64,000 nt of DNA. Origin: Glandiceps talaboti (taxonomy: Eukaryota > Hemichordata > Enteropneusta > Spengelidae). The stretch lies in contig NC_135553.1 of NCBI RefSeq assembly GCF_964340395.1, positions 1,327,001 through 1,391,000 of the forward strand. Direction: 5' to 3'. This document shows positions 54,101 through 64,000 of the stretch, one piece after another; positions within the stretch are counted from its first letter, which is position 1, and each line of letters starts with the position of its first letter. The notes below the pieces were generated by a model. It saw nothing but the letters and a program-made list of their open reading frames with translations, was not told the DNA's origin and did no database searches. The position numbers were made by a program, and so were the translations under genes.

Positions 54101-57100
54101 TTAACATCTACAATGTCTAATTATTAGAATTTTAACAATTTTAAGTGAATATGTTGTTGTTGTCTGATCAAAAAATGATACTCCAGTTATACCAGATGCA
54201 TGGATAGATTTAAAACCAAGATTTAAACTTGCCACTACACTACCTACAAATAATTGTAGATACTTCATGTCTTGGTACTTCTCCCCAGTCCACATTGATA
54301 CATGTAGATTTGAAATAGTAGACAGAAATAATACTAATGAATTTTGTTGTAATGTATAATATTTTACAAACATGCTGTAAGTACAACACAGCAGGGTTCT
54401 AAAATTGGGTAATGTTCACATAAACATGTTGTAAGTACCATACAACACAGCCAGCACAGTACAGTGGTGTTTTATTTCAAGTCATGATTATTGAAGCATG
54501 TAATTGTAGTGATTGTGTGAAATTAATCCCTGATGGCAGTCAATGCAGGTAACAACACTCACCTTGTAACTAGGACATGATTATAAACAAGTTACTAACC
54601 CATGATTACCAACATTTAAAAAACCATGTATAACTTGGCAGAAAATTACAACAAATTCGACACAAAATCATGTATATTGCAACTTCATGGTATGAATTGT
54701 ATTAAAGTTATTTAAAGTTATTTAAAGTTATATAAAGTTGTTATAATGACTTTCAAGATAAAGCAAAATATTTAGACTTTAGAAAAAAAAATGACAATAA
54801 ATTCGCTAATAGAAAACAATTGTTAACATTTTACAGAAATTTAATTAAGGACATTGTCATAAATAGTTCAATAAATGAAAGGTCTTAGAAGAATTATAGA
54901 TTTCTGTTCAAGGAAAATATACTATAGTTTTATTTATTTCTTTTTTATTTTTGGTGGGTTTATTTGATTATCATATTAAACACCTTCAGTACATCAATCT
55001 TTTAAGTAAGGCTTTTATCTCTACTCATCTTTGACTCATAGTGACATCATTTGCACCCTATGTCACTTGAATTTTCCGTGGTTGAACCTAGAAACATTTT
55101 GTCAATTGCCAGACATTGCTTCTTGTAAACTGAGCACCCATAGTGATTTAAAAAACCAAAATCAATAAATGGCTAAAGTCTATTCTGTGTAACTATGATA
55201 TAGCTGAGTTCTTCAGTTATTTCCCTGTAGTACACAAATCCAGATTTTTCCTTTCTATTTTGTCAGACCCCTGATTAACAAAAACCCTGTTTAGCATGAT
55301 TTGTGTGATCCAGTAACAATAATATCTGTTTTCCTCATAGTTTATATCTTAATTGTACCAGTCAAGTGTTTACTTGTTAAGTTCATATTGATGTGTTCTG
55401 CTTCATTTAAATATCTAATTACATGTCCATCAAAAGGAGTACTGTATACTCTGTACACCCCACTGTATAAACACTGTAACTAGCCTATTTGTTGTTTCTT
55501 TTCAACAAATCAGAGCTCTTTTCTATTCCGCTATGCAAATAATGGAGATCACACTTGCATTGAGTTTGATATGCTAATGTGACATTGGTATTCAATTGTC
55601 AAAAGTACATTGACAGTATGTGTCCGTAGATGAAGGCTTGGGGAGATTGAATACGTACGGTACACACATTGACGTGACCTCATCTAAACTACACAGATAT
55701 GTGTCAACATCACAACCATACAAGTTGTTTGGAATTTAAAGTTGAACACTGTATAGGATTCGGATGCTAAGTTGTTCACTGAGTACCAAAGGTTGAAATA
55801 TCTACTGATATTGAAGCTGGCAGGAGGCAGTTATTTCTAGTAGTGCTTCAAGATGTCAACAACCGATGCTGTGCCACCTCAGTCTAGGACTTCAAATCAT
55901 AGAAATACACCTCCACAGACATCACAGAGTAAACGTACACCTCCACGTTCAGAGTCTAGATCACCAACGAAAGCAGACGATGATAACTCACAGTCCAAGT
56001 CTAAGACATCATTACCTAAATCTAAACCTACGACACCACAACCAGAAACGGAGAATACGGACAACAAAAACACACCAAAGCCAGCATCCAGGAAATCAAA
56101 TCGATCTCTAACACAACAAAGCGATCATCCCGAACTGAGAGGTGGATCGTCTAATCCTGGTTCACAACCACAAACACCTAAAATATTTCCACCAGGATCT
56201 AAGGTTTGTTTACTGTTGACATTTTGTCTTAGCAGCTAGCTGACATGCTGTCTTTAAGTAGTCGCTAAGGTGCATATTTTACTAAATATCACAGTAACAC
56301 AATATACATGGTGACTTTGAAGTTCAAGTTCCTTAAAATTTTGTAAAAAATCATAGGAATTGACATTCCGATTCATGGTCATGTCAGTTTACATTATTTG
56401 ATAGACGTACTTGTAAGAGTCTGTCAAACTATGGCTGCCATATTGGATTACTACTTGGAAACACAGTTATATACCTACATGTACATGGACTTTGTCCCTT
56501 TAGATGTAACAATAAAACAGTAAAATCAATATTTTAACGCTGGCAATACATTTACAAGGTCCAGTGTTTTAGACCACAATAATCCAGTAAACTAAGAGAC
56601 ACAATCCAGATATATTTACTAACAACAGCTTCTAATATATATTGTAATATTGGAAACTGTGTGGTTATATTATATGATAGAAAGATGGGTTAATATTACT
56701 TATATACATAAATGTAATATCAACACTTGATATGTTCAGGTTCATATAAAAGGAATAGATACTGTTTACATGAAATAAATATAAATACATAAAGTAGCAA
56801 TTATTATTTTTAACAGAAACCATCATTACGGTAATTAATATGAAGATGCTGTATTTTATGATGAAGGCATATCCCCCCTCCCCTGTTTCTTTGAAGAATA
56901 TTTCTCAAGAAAACATTTTCTTACATTTTTAAAAGAAATGTAGATGTGTAGATAAATGTATTAATTTTTTTACTACATGGTTAACAAGTAACTTATAGTA
57001 ACAAATAAAACAGTAATTACATGTATGAACAATTTAAATTATTTTTTGTGAAATCATTCTTATTTACCTCAAACTGAAATAAGTCTTAGTTATTGCCACT

Positions 57101-60100
57101 ACTAGGTTTCAAATAAGTGTAACTTGAATAATATTTTGCTAAAAGAGTAAAAATTACATACCTCATGACCTGGTATGACCTTACACTAGCCGTCAATTGA
57201 CTGTTATCTGTGAAGTATGTACACACCAAATTATGACATAGATAGATATTGATTTCTACAATGGTATTCAGGATATGACTTAATCACTATAATACAATGT
57301 ATAAATTATAATACCTGTATGTATTGAATTCAATCAATAGTAATAGTACTTGGCAAACACTTGTATCAGGAAATCAACAATATTGATTGGAAAAAATCAA
57401 TGTCTCTGCAGTGATTTTGATTCTAAGTACTTGTAGAACTGTACTGACAAAGTGGAAGTCTAAAGGTTTTCCTAGGCTTTGAAATCCTTCTCACGTCACA
57501 AGGGCAAAAGATATCTTGAGATTCAAAGTCATGGATAGCCAGCTCTCTAGAGTAACAAAGGGAAGAAAATCTGCTTCTCTATTTATGCATAGTTTTCCAA
57601 ATCACAATTTTGACACAGCTAGTAGAGTGTGGTTATCAACATACCGGTACCTTGGAAACAATGGTTCATTATACCCAGTCCTATCTACTGCTGTGCATTT
57701 ATCAAAAAGATTGTTCAGTTGTCCAACACATGCTGTTTTTCTTTTCCAATGTTTTGATGTTTTATACAGTGGTTCATTTATACTTACACTGTGACAGCGT
57801 TATTCTACACCTCCATACACAATAAAGACATACATACATTTTGTGTTCTAAAGTCTTATACTTCTTTGTATTCAAGGAATCACGGAATAATTTTGAGTAT
57901 ACCCAAGTTGTTGTGTATACATACTGTTCTGCTGTTTGGTTTTATTTTTATGACAATATTAGATATTAGTTATGATCTATTAGTGCAGGTCAGACTTCAA
58001 TTACTTCCACAACACTGACACAGTCATTATGTTTTAATCTATGTGATCAAGAAATCCCAAAACTATGGAAAGTATACCTGGTTTTATTGTTATAGTAATT
58101 TTTTATGTCAATGTTAAATTCAAAAACATGTATTGGTTATGAACTATTTATTGTAATTTAGAATTTAATTATTTCAACCACAACACTAGTACTCTGATAT
58201 TTTAATCTATGGGATCTCATAATCACAATTCACAGATGACAACAACATCCCCCCAATCAACCCCCATCAACCACCCTCCCATCACCCCCCCCCCTCCCAA
58301 TCAATCAACCCCATGATTACCCCAGACAAATAAAACCATACCTATAAATACATTTCAGTACCTATTTGGGAACTACAATATTTTTGTTGAATATTTTTGT
58401 TTGTGGATTAATATTTTCTTGAGCCTTAGAATTTCAGCCTTTATTCATAGATAAAATTCCCATCTTTGATATCAATCTAAATTAAATGTGAGATGAATCA
58501 CACAGTAACATAATAACAAGACCTTTTTATTTAGCACAAATTTTGTTCAAATGCATGTATCAGGTTACTAGTAGAAAGGGTAAACAGTATGATATGGAAG
58601 CACTTTTCAATATAACAGTGAGCCAGTGACACATGACCTCTGTCCTGTGTATATTGTTTGATTGAGACAAATATTTGAAATCCATGTGGCTGAATGTGGG
58701 TATTAGATGACATCACATTTGAAGTGGAGTTTCCATAGCAACACTGTAGTTTGTTGACAGTGTAATATTGATGACTTCTTGAATGGAGAATATATCGTTC
58801 ATGATTCCAAGAGTCAATAGGACAATAAAATATTTCTACTTTGTTTTGGAATGGTAAATTAGAAATGAATGTGACATTTTGATCCATCCACTTCGGACCT
58901 TGATTGCACAATGATTTAATTATTCAGCTTTGATGTCTCTCTCCAAAACTGGCAGAATAATGTACCAACATACTACCATCAACTTTAGTGTCTCTCTCCA
59001 AAACTGGCAGAATAATACACCAACTTTAATACTACCATCAATTTATGGACATAGTATAATAAATATTCCACCAGTTTACAGTATTTGTGAATAGTAAAAA
59101 GGAACAAGTTTCTTTGCAAATATACCGGATACTGTAATGTATTATCACCTAGCCTTGTATATGAATGCTATGTGTCCATACAGATATCCTGATGTACAAA
59201 GTGGTGTTTTACTGACAACAATTTAAAACAGGGAGTCTTTGTCTAAGTACTGAAACACTATGGGGATTCAGATTTAGTGCTGATAAATTTTACATTGTAT
59301 TGCACATTTGTATACTGAGTACACTGAAATGGAGCCAGTGTGCCCCCTTTATTAGAATTGACAGTGGCTATATGCATAATATGACACATGTCATGTGTTT
59401 TTGTGACTGTATGTACATAGGAAGTATTACTTGTAGAAACAAAGTTCTTGAAATTTAAAATAAATATTGAATTTTTTTACAAATCGTCCAATTGCACTAC
59501 TACAGAACTGATTAAAGTACAGGCTCTGATGTAGAAATGTGTAAAAAGTGTAATTTTAGTCCAAACTTAACTTAACAATTTTCGGTTTGTTTAGCAGTTT
59601 AATTTATAATGACTTTATGATGACTTTAATAAATATACATGTCTGTTAATTTCAGATTGGTGATTCCCCACTCCCTGAGGCTGCACATTACCAAGGTGGA
59701 CCATTGACTGGTATGCACATATCCAAACCTGGCAAAGATGAAATTGAAATTATCATCCATAGTGCAACAAGTTTACCTTCACTTCCTGATGGTAGGATAC
59801 CAATACCATATGCTATAGGGTAAGTTTACCTTCACTTCCTGATGGTAGGATACCAATACCATATGCTATAGGGTAAGTTTAGGCTTATAGACTAATGTGG
59901 TTGAAGTGTTAACTACTCTGTACTCTGGAATAGAAATATAGTTCAAGTGCTTTAATAGTACTGTGTACTCTGGAATAGAAATATTGTTCAAGTGCTTAGT
60001 ACTGTGTACTCTGGAATAGAAATATTGTTCAAGTGCTTAATACTGTGTACTCTGGAATAGAAATATAGTTCAAGTGCTTAGTACTGTGTACTCTGGAATA

Positions 60101-62268
60101 GAAATATTGTTCAAGTGCTTAATACTGTGTACTCTGGAATAGAAATATAGTTCAAGTGCTTAGTACTGTGTACTCTGGAATAGAAATATAGTTCAAGTGC
60201 TTAGTACTGTGTACTCTGGAATAGAAATATAGTTCAAGTGCTTAGTACTGTGTACTCTGGAATAGAAATATAGTTCAAGTGCTTAGTACTGTGTACTCTG
60301 GAATAGAAATACAGTTCAAGTGCTTAGTACTGTGTACTCCAAGTGCTTAGTACTGTGTACTCTGGAATAGAAATATAGTTCAAGTGCTTAGTACTGTGTA
60401 CTCTGGAATAGAAATATAGTTCAAGTGCTTAGTACTGTGTACTCTAGAATAGAAATATAGTTCAAGTGCTTAGTACTGTGTACTCTGGAATAGAAATATA
60501 GTTCAAGTGCTTAGTAATGTGTACTCTGGAATAGAAATATAGTTCAAGTGCTTAGTACTGTATACTCCAAGTGCTTAGTACTGTGTACTCTGGAATAGAA
60601 ATATGGTTCAAGTGTTCAGTACTATGTACAATTTATAATGGTTGTTCTGTTTGCTTTGAAGTCAAAGATTTTGAGTTCATCCAGCAAAACCAGTAAACCA
60701 GATCAGTTTTGATAACACGCCTCAGTTATGTAAAAACTTGTCTTTAATTTGATTCCTTTCTTTATTTATCAATAATATCAAAAACAGGAAAAGTAACAGT
60801 GATGAGTTGAATAGGAAGCCAGCACAGGCTGCAACTCATACAGTAATATCACCAACTCACTCACCATCATGGGAAGAGTTCATGACAGTTGAAGTAGAAG
60901 AACACCTGGCAAAGAACGAATGTAAGACACTGTGTGCACCTTGTAGAATCAACCAATCATATGATAGGTTACAAACATAGGTCTATTGTAACAGTACTGT
61001 TACTGTAGTGGTAGAGATGGTGGGGAAGGGAAGGTACTCTTTAATATATATGAGACAGGATGTACAGACAGTATTTTGATTAAAAGTAATTTCTCTTGAA
61101 ATTGTATAGTATGTTTTAACCACCTGTAAAAGTACCCTATTGTATATAGTGAACAGATATATGGACAAAAAATTGAATTTTAATTTGAAAATTATTGTGT
61201 CACGGTGGTTTCATTTTTTATGAGTGTTTTTATCTCGTAGATTTGTTCTGTCACCATGTTTAACATGTTATAGTAAAAAGTTAATCTTTATATTTTACAG
61301 CATTGATATTGAAATGTTATAGTAAAAAGTTAATCTTTATATTTTACAGCATTGATATTGAAATGTTATAGTAAAAAGTTAATCTTTATATTTTACAGCA
61401 TTAATATTGAAAGTTGCTGATAATCCAACCAAAGAAAGATTAGCTAAATATGCAATTCCTATTCAACATCTAGTACCATTTCATCAGTATCATTTGGAGC
61501 TAGTCCTGGTAAGTTTAGCTGTAGTTTTATTAACTATTTTGTATTATTAGCTTTGTTTACCTGACATTAAAATAATATCTGACTGCTATATCTGACAACA
61601 TCCTGACTCTACTAAGGTCAATAATAATCTTTATTACCTGGATATGGGTTTTGTGGCCCATCAAGGTTTTACTGCATTAGGGCCCCGACCTTTGGAGGAC
61701 CTGTAAGCAGTACCACCAAGATCCGTAAAACATAAATCTAATCTGTACAGGTTTTGTCATATACCCTATGGAGTCTTAAAATACATTAGAAAACATTATT
61801 GTGCTTATTTCTGGAGAAAATAATGGTTCAACAATTCACAAAGCTGACCTTATTTGGGCAAAGTATGCCTGGCACGATATGGTAAATTATTGCACAAATA
61901 TCTGAGGGTGCTGTTGTCTATTGAATTTCAATGGAGGTGAAATAGATTGACACTAGGTATATGACAATACAATTCACACATTACACCAATATTAGGCAGG
62001 GTGGAGATGAAGACACAGATTTATCTTTAAAGTCTTTCCAGAGCCATATCTGGACACTTTACATAAAACACCTCATAAAGATCTCCATGAACATCTTTTA
62101 CTATCCCAAACTGACATTCCAATGAGTGAATGATTTTCCAACTTATATTCTTTGTGTATGAAAATGTTCCATTCTTATAATGATAATGATAAATGCATCT
62201 GTCCATATTCACTGCAAAATGCTCACATTATATACACACACACACACACACACATACATACATACACT

Positions 62269-62317
<49 letters not shown>

Positions 62318-63231
62318 ACACACACACACATACATACATACATACATACATACACATAACAACCCATGACTGTATTTTCAATTACTTTCCATAAATAGTA
62401 ACTGTTAACGAGTAAAACTATAATTATTATTTTTGACATTTTTCTGGTTTACCCTTTCCTAAAACAGCCAGATAAGTATGGATCAGCTAATGGGATTCGG
62501 TTGTATACAACAATCATGCGTAAACGCAGTATTCTACCTAGAGATCCAAACTTTGTGTACACTGGACTAGAAGTCTATTTGAGATCTGTACAACGTGAGG
62601 TTAGCAACCCTGTAGGACCTCTCATTGCTGTGGCTAGAGTTGTACCAGATTACTTTGGTTACAAGTAAGTTTGTCAATCTCTGTTCTCGTTGGTAAGGTA
62701 TGCCATGATGAAGAGCGCCCTCACACAGGATAGAGCAGGCTGACGAGGATGGAGTGGCATGACATATAGAATCTCTCTCTGTTCTTATTTCCTGATCCAT
62801 TCCTAACAAGTATCAGTCCAACTACAATATTAAACAATCACCAGTTGTTGTACATGAAAACAGAACTTAAGGGAATTTTGTCGGCATGAATATATAAAAC
62901 AAGCATAAGTTTGCAAAAATCTTCATTAAAAACTTAAGAAGTGTTTAACTCGGTAATCTGATTTCTAAGTTCTTTCTGGCTTCATCTAGCTATGATACAC
63001 ACATTCCATCACTGTGACATTGGACTGATTAAAGAACTATTTCAATACCAGTCATGTATATATGTAACATCAATAATATAATTGTAGTTATATGATACTT
63101 ACTATTCCAGGAGAGATATGCTTCTCCAAGTTACAAGACCAGCTGGTATTAATTTAACAACAGTAGACTTTCCAGATCCTAATCCTACAATATTTAAAGT
63201 ACCACCAGCACGTAAACAAGGATATCCACAG
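48113..63231 (+). CDS. CCDC33: CCDC33-like C2-domain protein (N-terminal ~627 residues; continues beyond the window)
   Basis: Eight phase-consistent exons: 48113-48380, 53266-53801, 55853-56203, 59656-59819, 60788-60921, 61399-61508, 62468-62664 and 63111-63231. Residues 1-~165 look like a C2-type beta sandwich (FEFQITDVTFNVNGKYYLKL, CGRLKYTVSMRE). Residues ~165-268 are proline-rich (PTPPPKE repeats) and exon 3 is Ser/Thr/Lys/Pro-rich. The conserved region starts in exon 4 (IEIIIHSATSLPSLPDG) and continues with LILKVADN, YAIPIQHLVPFHQYHLEL, RLYTTIMRKRSILPR and PLIAVARVVPDYFGYK, which match the N-terminal C2 region of CCDC33 in order. CCDC33 is testis-enriched and coiled-coil C-terminally; that part lies outside. 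Exon 3 begins right at an ATG after a CAAG acceptor and ends at a weaker GTTTGT donor, so its borders are the least certain. Confidence 0.8.
49070..49540 (-). pseudogene. Decayed GIY-YIG endonuclease fragment of a Penelope-like or related retroelement
   Basis: On the minus strand, from about 49534 to the stop at 49299, the frame reads KDVIYKIFCSTPGCSAFYIG, then ETSRPYHR, then an internally deleted stretch and LFEAMYIKVNNPSLNANVG. The CxxxxxC...FYIGET.R pattern and the closing PSLN motif are those of GIY-YIG modules attached to Penelope-like and similar retroelements. No reverse transcriptase is present. It sits in intron 1 of the CCDC33-like gene. Sequence 3' of the stop (to about 49070) may be its UTR. 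Confidence 0.6.
49541..53265. other. Long intron 1 of the CCDC33-like gene (rest)
   Basis: AT-rich intron sequence without further exons that I can support. It holds a possible inverted-repeat element at about 51735-52010. Other open frames here show no family motif. Confidence 0.5.
51735..52010. mobile_element. Inverted-repeat (MITE-like) element in CCDC33-like intron 1
   Basis: ACTCATAAATCTGGCCAATG (left, from about 51769) pairs with CATTCTTTGGGCAGATTTATGAGT (right, to about 51966). The arms continue through GAATGAAATAAAGAATT and CCTGAAAAAGT and are imperfect. The interior is ~85 bp. The outer bases are weakly complementary too, so the ends are approximate. Confidence 0.55.
58931..59042. 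repeat. ~55-60-bp tandem duplication in CCDC33-like intron 3
   Basis: GTCTCTCTCCAAAACTGGCA followed by GAATAAT...CACCAACTT appears twice in succession, both copies ending ACTACCATCA. Confidence 0.85.
59769..59876 (+). repeat. 53-bp tandem duplication of the exon 4 end and its splice donor (CCDC33-like)
   Basis: The last ~50 bases of exon 4 with the donor (ATAGG|GTAAGTTT) are repeated exactly once, giving two identical donors at 59820 and 59873. The upstream one keeps the exon 5 frame with the conserved protein. The downstream one would add 53 bases and shift the frame. Confidence 0.95.
59918..60620. repeat. 41-bp minisatellite in CCDC33-like intron 4, ~17 copies
   Basis: The unit TAGAAATATAGTTCAAGTGC plus TTAGTACTGTGTACTCTGGAA repeats every 41 bp, with a few truncated units (CTCCAAGTGC). 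No exon edge is included. Confidence 0.95.
61266..61398 (+). repeat. 49-bp repeat x3 carrying the acceptor of CCDC33-like exon 6
   Basis: Three copies (starts 61266, 61315 and 61364) of a 49-bp unit containing TTTATATTTTACAG|CATT, the acceptor and first ~14 bases of exon 6. Only the last copy (CATTAATATTGAAAG) continues into the conserved coding sequence ILKVADN. Confidence 0.95.
61615..61735 (-). mobile_element. Possible truncated SINE 3' end
   Basis: On the minus strand this reads ...TAATAAAGATTATTATT, the same tail type as the SINE at 20645-20922, preceded by unique-looking sequence with a GGTCGGGGCCC motif. No tRNA-like head is seen, so the call is tentative. Confidence 0.3.
62232..62358. 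repeat. CA / CATA microsatellite in CCDC33-like intron 6
   Basis: CA runs alternate with CATA runs. Frames give only His-Thr or Cys-Val polymers. Confidence 0.95.
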
Positions 63232-64000
63232 GTACGTCAAATAGTAAATAAATGTACCACCATCATGTAGACAAAGATATCCACAGGTACGTCAGATAGT
63301 AAATAAATGTACAACCATCACGTAAACAAGGATATCCACAGGTACGTCAGATAGTAAATAATGTACCACCATCACGTAAACAAGGATATCCACAGGTACG
63401 TCAAATAGTAAATAATGTACAACCATCACGTAGACAAAGATATCCACAGGTACGTCAAATAGTAAATAAATGTACCACCATCACGTAAACAAGGATATCC
63501 ACAGGTACGTCAAATAGTAAATAATGTACCACCATCACGTAAACAAAGATATCCACATGTAGGTCAAATAGTAAATAATGTACCACCATCACGTAGACAA
63601 AGATATCCACAGGTACGTCAAATAGTAAATAATGTACCACCACCATGTAGACAAAGATATCCACAGGTACATCAAATAGTAAAGTACCACCATCACGTAG
63701 ACAAAGATATCAAAGGTACGTCAAGTAGTAAATAATGTACCACCATCACGTAAACAAGGATATCCACAGGTACGTCAAATAGTAAATAATGTACAACCAT
63801 CACGTAGACAAAGATATCCACAGGTACGTCAAATAGTAAATAATGTACCACCATCACGTAGACAAAGATATCCACAGGTACGTCAAATAGTAAATAAATG
63901 TACCACCATCACGTAAACAAGGATATCCACAGGTACGTCAAATAGTAAATAATGTACCACCATCACGTAAACAAGGATATCCACAGGTACGTCAAATAGT
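63199..64000 (+). repeat. ~54-bp minisatellite, >=14 copies, each carrying the end of exon 8 and its donor (CCDC33-like); runs off the window
   Basis: The unit is GTACCACCATCACGTAAACA, AGGATATCCACAG|GTACGTC, then AAATAGTAAATAAT. Its first 33 bases copy the end of exon 8 (VPPARKQGYPQ), followed by the genuine donor GTACGT (exon end 63231). Later copies carry GTAGACAAAG variants. Read-through of the first unit meets TAG within ~12 bases. The array continues past position 64000. Confidence 0.95.

Noticed and set aside
57516-58018. Open frames of 71-92 aa as extra CCDC33 exons
   Set aside because: Exon 3 to exon 4 join in phase without them and they show no C2 or coiled-coil pattern.

Overview
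The window is nuclear DNA of an invertebrate animal. It has AT-rich sequence, GT-AG introns, many microsatellites and minisatellites, a tRNA-derived SINE, a hAT-type element, foldback elements, and metazoan gene families (TNFR, DED, CARD, C-type lectin, SLC46, WDR90, CCDC33). A lophotrochozoan or a non-vertebrate deuterostome would fit; I cannot narrow it further. All multi-exon models below were assembled by hand from splice signals, reading-frame phase and protein-family logic.

Layout. 1-1861 (+): the last five exons of a WDR90/POC16-like WD40 protein. 5741-7969: a 2.2-kb non-autonomous hAT-like element with an 18-bp terminal inverted repeat and a perfect 8-bp target duplication. 8263-12750 (+): a seven-exon TNF-receptor-like gene whose cytoplasmic tail ends in a CARD, followed by a ~1-kb array of 35-bp repeats. 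32105-17954 (-): a 13-exon gene for a predicted 1273-aa protein with two N-terminal death-effector domains, an IRAK-like kinase, a Cys/His zinc-binding module and a C-terminal caspase-like (C14) domain with an intact His/Cys dyad. Immediately upstream on the same strand (33133-32270) is a two-exon gene for a 74-aa signal-peptide/membrane protein. 36324-40373 (+): an SLC46-type transporter. 46032-41147 (-): a small secreted C-type lectin with a PAN/apple-like tail. 47056-46859 (-): a possible 65-aa orphan. 48113 to the window end (+): the N-terminal two thirds of a CCDC33-like C2 protein.

Two things stand out. First, the TNFR-CARD gene and the DED-DED-kinase-caspase gene lie tail to tail about 5 kb apart. 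Together they carry receptor, adaptor, kinase and protease modules of death and innate-immune signalling in combinations absent from the vertebrate families I know. Second, many tandem arrays in the window are built from exon-intron junctions. The repeat unit contains the real splice donor or acceptor plus, in most arrays, flanking exon bases, so an intron holds from 2 to about 70 copies of its own splice site. This occurs three times in the kinase-caspase gene and three times in the CCDC33-like gene.

The remainder is intergenic or intronic DNA with simple repeats, foldback elements and a decayed GIY-YIG retroelement fragment.
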